Shown: in pieces, positions 60,284 through 64,000 of the stretch | How the letters are laid out: each line of letters opens with the position of its first letter | How positions within the stretch are numbered: position 1 is the first letter of the stretch | Assembly: GCA_007922305.1 (NCBI GenBank) | Contig: ML677365.1 | Span: forward strand, 19,571,803-19,635,802 | Length of the DNA: 64,000 bases | DNA from: Dermatemys mawii | Taxonomy: Eukaryota > Chordata > Testudines > Dermatemydidae | Reading direction: 5' to 3' | Notes under the pieces: model-generated | Told to the model about the DNA's origin: nothing | The model's database searches: none | What the model saw: the letters and a program-made list of their open reading frames with translations, nothing else | Program-made: the position numbers and the translations under genes

Positions 60284-60295
60284 TCCCTCTGGTGG
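60284..60295 (-). promoter_or_regulatory. CTCF-like motif
   Basis: The minus strand reads CCACCAGAGGGA within GGCCACCAGAGGGAA, 11 of 12 core positions of CCASYAGRKGGC. It is a candidate insulator or loop anchor in the intron; binding is unproven. Confidence 0.4.
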
Positions 60296-62699
60296 CCAAA
60301 AATAATTTCATTTACATTCCTATGGCTATTAGCCAAAGTTTGTTTTTAGCCTAGTGGAAATAGTGTCTGCCTATATATTTTATAATTTAATTTTATTAAT
60401 TAAATGTCAAAAATGCTAAGTTACCTTTAAAATTAGCCTAGACCAATAGTTACTGGTGGGAAATATTTATTATTTAACCTAAGCCATCTCCCTGATAGTT
60501 AGGCTTGGACAGATTACTTTTTTATCAGTAAATGTCAGTAAACATAAATTTCTCCATACACACACACAGATCAATGAAAAAATATTTCCACAGATGATGA
60601 TCAAAATTTACAGATTGCAAAGTAAGAAAAATGCTTCTTGTGTTTGATTTAAGGATATTTACTTTGTATATTTTGACATGTGTATCTGTAAAAATTATAA
60701 AAAGATAAAAATTGAATTCTGCCAAGTCTAGATATGATGTTAACATATATCAGATAACATAGCTGAAGTCATTAAAAAGTCAGTATTCGTCAACAGTTAC
60801 CAAAGACATCTTTTATTCTAAGCGAAGTGTAGGCAAAAATGTGGTAATCTCATATTCCATCGCGTGGAAATGATTAGCAAATGCTAGCAGTGTACACAGA
60901 GCATATTTATAACATGGAAAATAAATTTAAATTAAACCAATTAAAAACAATTAACAATATCAAAGATCTGCAGAAAAACTGAAGATATTCTGAAAATCAG
61001 GAGGATCTTCATCGAACTAGCTAAACTACTATTGCAATATATCAATTTATAACTATCAGTATTGAATTGCTAAGCCTTTTATAGTTTCATACACAATATC
61101 TGAACTTTTTTACTATTTTTATTTCATAGATAAGAAACATATTAGAGTTGATGTTTTAAAAAAGTTTCTTTAGAAAAGTTATAAGGTTTTATTTACAATT
61201 CCATTGATGGAAAAGTGTCAAATGATGGGAGACTGCGGGGCTAAAACTCAGCAGCTAGAGAGAAACCAATCTGGTGCAATTGAACTTTGAATGTTTAATG
61301 TGAATGCACTTAACCCATGGTAATATTGTAAGATTTTGTGTACATGCCACCTTTATGGAAAACAGATTTAACGCTCTTTTACTGTGGAAATTCAAATATC
61401 AACTGTATCTATTTGGCCTATAGTCTTGAAAATGTCATCCTCAGGTTATTAGTATATATGTGTTGCTTCCATAAAGAGTTGTTTAAATATATTTCATAAA
61501 TGGAAACTTGTAACATGAGAAATATACAAGATGGAACAATTATATCCCATCAGTAGGCTTGGCAGAATTCTATTTTAATTATTTTTTCATAATGTCAGTG
61601 GATAATGTCAATGTTTCTTTTTAAGCATTTTTTAATTTGATTGAGTTAGATTTTCACAGTTGCAGGAAATTATGATAAATTATAAACAATAAATATTTAA
61701 GAAAAGTAGAGGTGATTGGAAAAGTTCAAGTTTTATAACAATTAAAATACAAATTGTCAACATGACATCAAAATATACACAGTCAATATTCTTAAGTCAA
61801 ACTCTAATAATTTCTCAAACTGCATTTTACTTATTTTGCCGAATGGTAAATTTCAATTATTAATGATGAAATATGTTTTTTTGTCAGTTTGTGTGTTCGG
61901 TGAAATAGGCGTTACCAACATTTACTGATAAAAATCTAATTCATCCAAGTGTGTGTGTGTGAGTTTGTGTATGTTTTGACGATGCATAATGTATTTTGCT
62001 TGTGAGTGTATTATCTGGAGGCAGTCGCTAGGCACGTAAGAAACAATTCACTTGGAGAGTCTAAGCCTTGCCCAAAGCTCACTGATAGATTTTTTCCCTC
62101 AATTTTAATGGGCATTGGATCATGCCCCAACAGTGTGAACAAATTTTACATGTGACTTGTAGCATTAGAAAGCATTGACTCACAACTAACAATGATCATT
62201 TTCTTTAAACTATGTCTATATGATCAAGTAGCTATACTAGTTCTCTTTTCTTTAATGATGTCATCTGGCAACTTTCAATAATATTCTTCCAAGGTATGTT
62301 AATCGGCATTATCGGGTTTGCTTAAACTTTATTTCATATAATGGCACAACATGTTTCTCTACTAATGTGTTACATTTCATTTATATTGATTGTCAGTATA
62401 ATATTGTAAAGGAGGAAGGAGAAGAATATAATTAAATTAAAATGTGTGGCATGGCAATAGGGTACTAAATTTTTCATCTTCATGTCATTAGTTCAGATGT
62501 ATGTCAGATGGTAACAATAGCAGTTCATTAGCCAATGCGAAATAAAACGATTGCTTCTCATGGACATGTGATCTAGCAATGTTGGCACCCTCGTTGGCAT
62601 TCTGAATAGAGGATACCATTTCTGTGAACACAACAGAGAGGATTTCAATCTCTAGGGTTTTTTGTTCTAAAAATTATGTTTTAATGGGTGAACTGCAAA

Positions 62700-62815
62700 A
62701 TTGGGCACAATGAGGATCTGAAGCCTAATCCTGGAAGGTTCTGAGCATTTTAAAATCCCACTGAGCGCAATGAGACTTCAAGCCATTCATTATCTTTACA
62801 GGATCATGTTCTATG
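62700..62815. repeat. Diverged fold-back repeat
   Basis: 'AAGCCTAATCCTGGAAGGTT', 'CTGAGCATTTTAAAATCCC', 'GCAATGAGACTTCAAG' and 'TACAGGATCATGTTC' fit the same palindromic family. Confidence 0.45.
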
Positions 62816-63594
62816 TGTATATAAATTAGACAGACTTTCAATAAGGCTTATGGAAAATGTTTCTGTATACAAAGCTGTGGTATACATAATGATCTTCTTT
62901 ACACTGCTCCATATATCTTTCTCTCAGTTGTCCGTCAGCATATTTTTTCCTATTATGATAATAAGACGAGAGGACCTCTGTAATACTGTATAAATGATGC
63001 CTTCTGAATTGAGAGTAATTTAATTTATACTGTCAGGTTAATTTTATGGCTAATTTTGCTTTGCAGGTACATAAAATAAGATAATATGAGGATTTTCTAA
63101 TCTGGAATTGTTTATACATATGAGATTGACATTCTAATTAATTTTTGAGAAATAATATTAATATTTGTTCTGGGTTAACTTCTAAACTTGAACACAGTTG
63201 TGAATTTTGTTTTATTTTTAATATCAAATAGATGTACTATTTGTATTTCACTTTAAACATTCCACCATGTATCACAGGCTTACTCATTATTTATTGTTAA
63301 TATTGATTCTTGTAAATTTAATTCTGTTGATTTAAAAAAAATCTTTTCTTCTTTTTTTCTTAAAAGATGCCTTTAGCAGGTCTAGTCAGGAAATTTTGTT
63401 GTGGGGCGGGGGCGAGGAAGAAAGGAAAAGAATTCTTGAACATATTTTGTAGTTTTCCAACTGTCTCCAGTCATCATACTCACACTATGTATTATATGGT
63501 GTGTACAAACTGCAATTATTTGTTTTTAGTGAGACTGGAGTTTTTAGATACGTGTGGTATCTAGTTTCTTCCACAGCTTCCAAGTACTATAGGT

Positions 63595-64000
63595 CAGGGG
63601 TTCTCAACCTTTTTCTTTCTGGGCTCCCCTCAACATGCTATAAAAACTTCAGGGCCCTGTGGGGACTGGTGGGGGACTCGGGCATAGGCACAGTTTGACC
63701 TCTCTTTTTGTGCCGGGGGTGGGGGAGGGGGGGCAAGGCCAGCTCTGCACAGCAGGATCCAGGAAGGCAGCACCACCTCCACCCCCTGACTCACCTCAAC
63801 AGGCCACCCAGCCTGTCTGGGTTGTGTATGGTGAGAGTTCAGCTCAAAAAGTTAAACTGCTCAGTGTACAGGGAAGGAGTAGCTAGGGGCTGTGTGCCGG
63901 CAGGGGGTACCTCAGGGTGCAGGGATGGGGTAGCTAGGAGCTGCGTGCTGGCAAGGGCTAGCTCAGAGTGCAGGGAGGGGCTAGCTAGGGGCTGTGTGCC
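63595..64000. mobile_element. hAT-type element cut by the window end
   Basis: It begins CAGGGGTTCTCAACC followed by TTTTTCTTTCTGGG, a hAT-type terminus. The interior is GC-rich and enters a tandem array (63862 onward). The right terminus is outside the window. Apparent open frames are not genes. Confidence 0.75.
63862..64000 (+). repeat. 51-bp minisatellite
   Basis: Units start at 63862, 63913 and 63964, each with CAG(G/A/T)GT(G/A)CAGGGA then TAGCTAGG(G/A)GCTG. The period is 51 bp, with at least 2.7 copies, continuing past the window end. Confidence 0.85.

Larger units (their letters stand above)
3780..64000 (+). other. RUNX1T1: RUNX1T1 (ETO/MTG8) locus, 5' part only
   Basis: The locus is identified from two diagnostic alternative first exons: one encoding MISVKRNTWRAL (MTG8b) and one encoding MP (MTG8a), both ending in phase 1 at good donors, in the known order 1b then 1a on the same strand. 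RUNX1T1 encodes a nuclear corepressor of the MTG/ETO family that bridges DNA-binding factors to NCoR/SMRT, SIN3 and histone deacetylases. Only alternative promoters, first exons and introns lie here; the shared second exon and the NHR1-4 and MYND zinc-finger domains are not in the window. The left boundary is approximate because the first transcription start cannot be read from sequence alone. I found no second protein-coding gene inside or upstream. Confidence 0.9.
41174..64000 (+). other. RUNX1T1: Intron after MTG8a exon, running off the window
   Basis: I searched by eye for the common exon beginning ATCGTACTGAGAAGC and did not find it, so the intron should extend past 64 kb. It is the equivalent of human intron 1a, the other t(8;21) breakpoint interval. 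Contents: a (GT)17 run, LINE remnants at 47.2 and 51.7 kb, several DNA-transposon copies, and two hAT-type elements. The stretches 41.4-45.0, 46.2-47.2, 48.2-49.9, 54.6-57.0 and 59.5-63.5 kb hold no gene or repeat that I can name with confidence. Confidence 0.7.

Noticed and set aside
63367..63698. Open frames just before the last hAT element, including an in-frame ATG-CCT start
   Set aside because: Compared with the MTG8a start because of ATGCCT, but no donor follows and the sequence does not match the common RUNX1T1 exon.
1..64000. tRNA genes, CRISPR arrays, integrated viruses
   Set aside because: None were recognised by eye on either strand; only tRNA-like repeat segments with degenerate B boxes were seen.

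Overview
This is a vertebrate nuclear window, AT-rich and gene-poor, most likely from a turtle (a crocodilian is second choice). The call rests on interspersed repeats seen here: palindromic elements carrying 'GGTAATATCTTTTATTGG', TA-flanked 'GGGTGACCAG' elements, hAT ends 'CAGTGGTTCTCAA', a 5S-rRNA-headed SINE, fold-back repeats built on 'CATTGACTTCAATGGG', and MIR, CR1 and L2-like remnants. I see no bacterial, viral, CRISPR or operon features.

The gene recognised is RUNX1T1 (ETO/MTG8, a transcriptional corepressor) on the + strand. The window holds only its 5' end: a series of alternative first exons and very large introns. At 4287-4314 a short exon encodes MVGLSGPFQ plus one base. Around 11.64-12.45 kb a CpG island carries a probable noncoding first exon with a donor after 12279. 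At 25039-25209 lies the MTG8b exon, coding from 25122 with the diagnostic N-terminus MISVKRNTWRAL...EFCQ. At 41167-41173 is the MTG8a start, ATG-CCT-G, before a GTGAGT donor. All three coding starts end in phase 1, so each can join the same downstream exon (starting DRTEKHSTMPDSPV in the known protein), which was not found and should lie beyond 64 kb. The conserved corepressor domains (NHR1-4, MYND) are therefore outside the window.

Layout: 1-3.4 kb is upstream DNA with nested old repeats; 3.4-4.3 kb is the first promoter/exon; 4.6-5.6 kb is an unexplained block with retained CpGs; 5.7-11.3 kb is AT-rich intron with an inverted repeat pair; 11.3-12.7 kb is the CpG island; 12.7-25 kb is intron with a GATA/C/EBP-like palindrome and a 5S-SINE split by a later transposon; 25.2-41.1 kb is the intron between the MTG8b and MTG8a exons; 41.2-64 kb is the following intron, rich in transposon remnants, including a complete hAT-type element with a perfect 8-bp target duplication at 57.0-58.5 kb and a second one cut by the window end.

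Nearly all open reading frames in the window are chance or repeat-derived. No new multi-gene system is visible. The most interesting content is the multi-promoter architecture of RUNX1T1, several candidate regulatory elements, and clear cases of nested transposon insertion.
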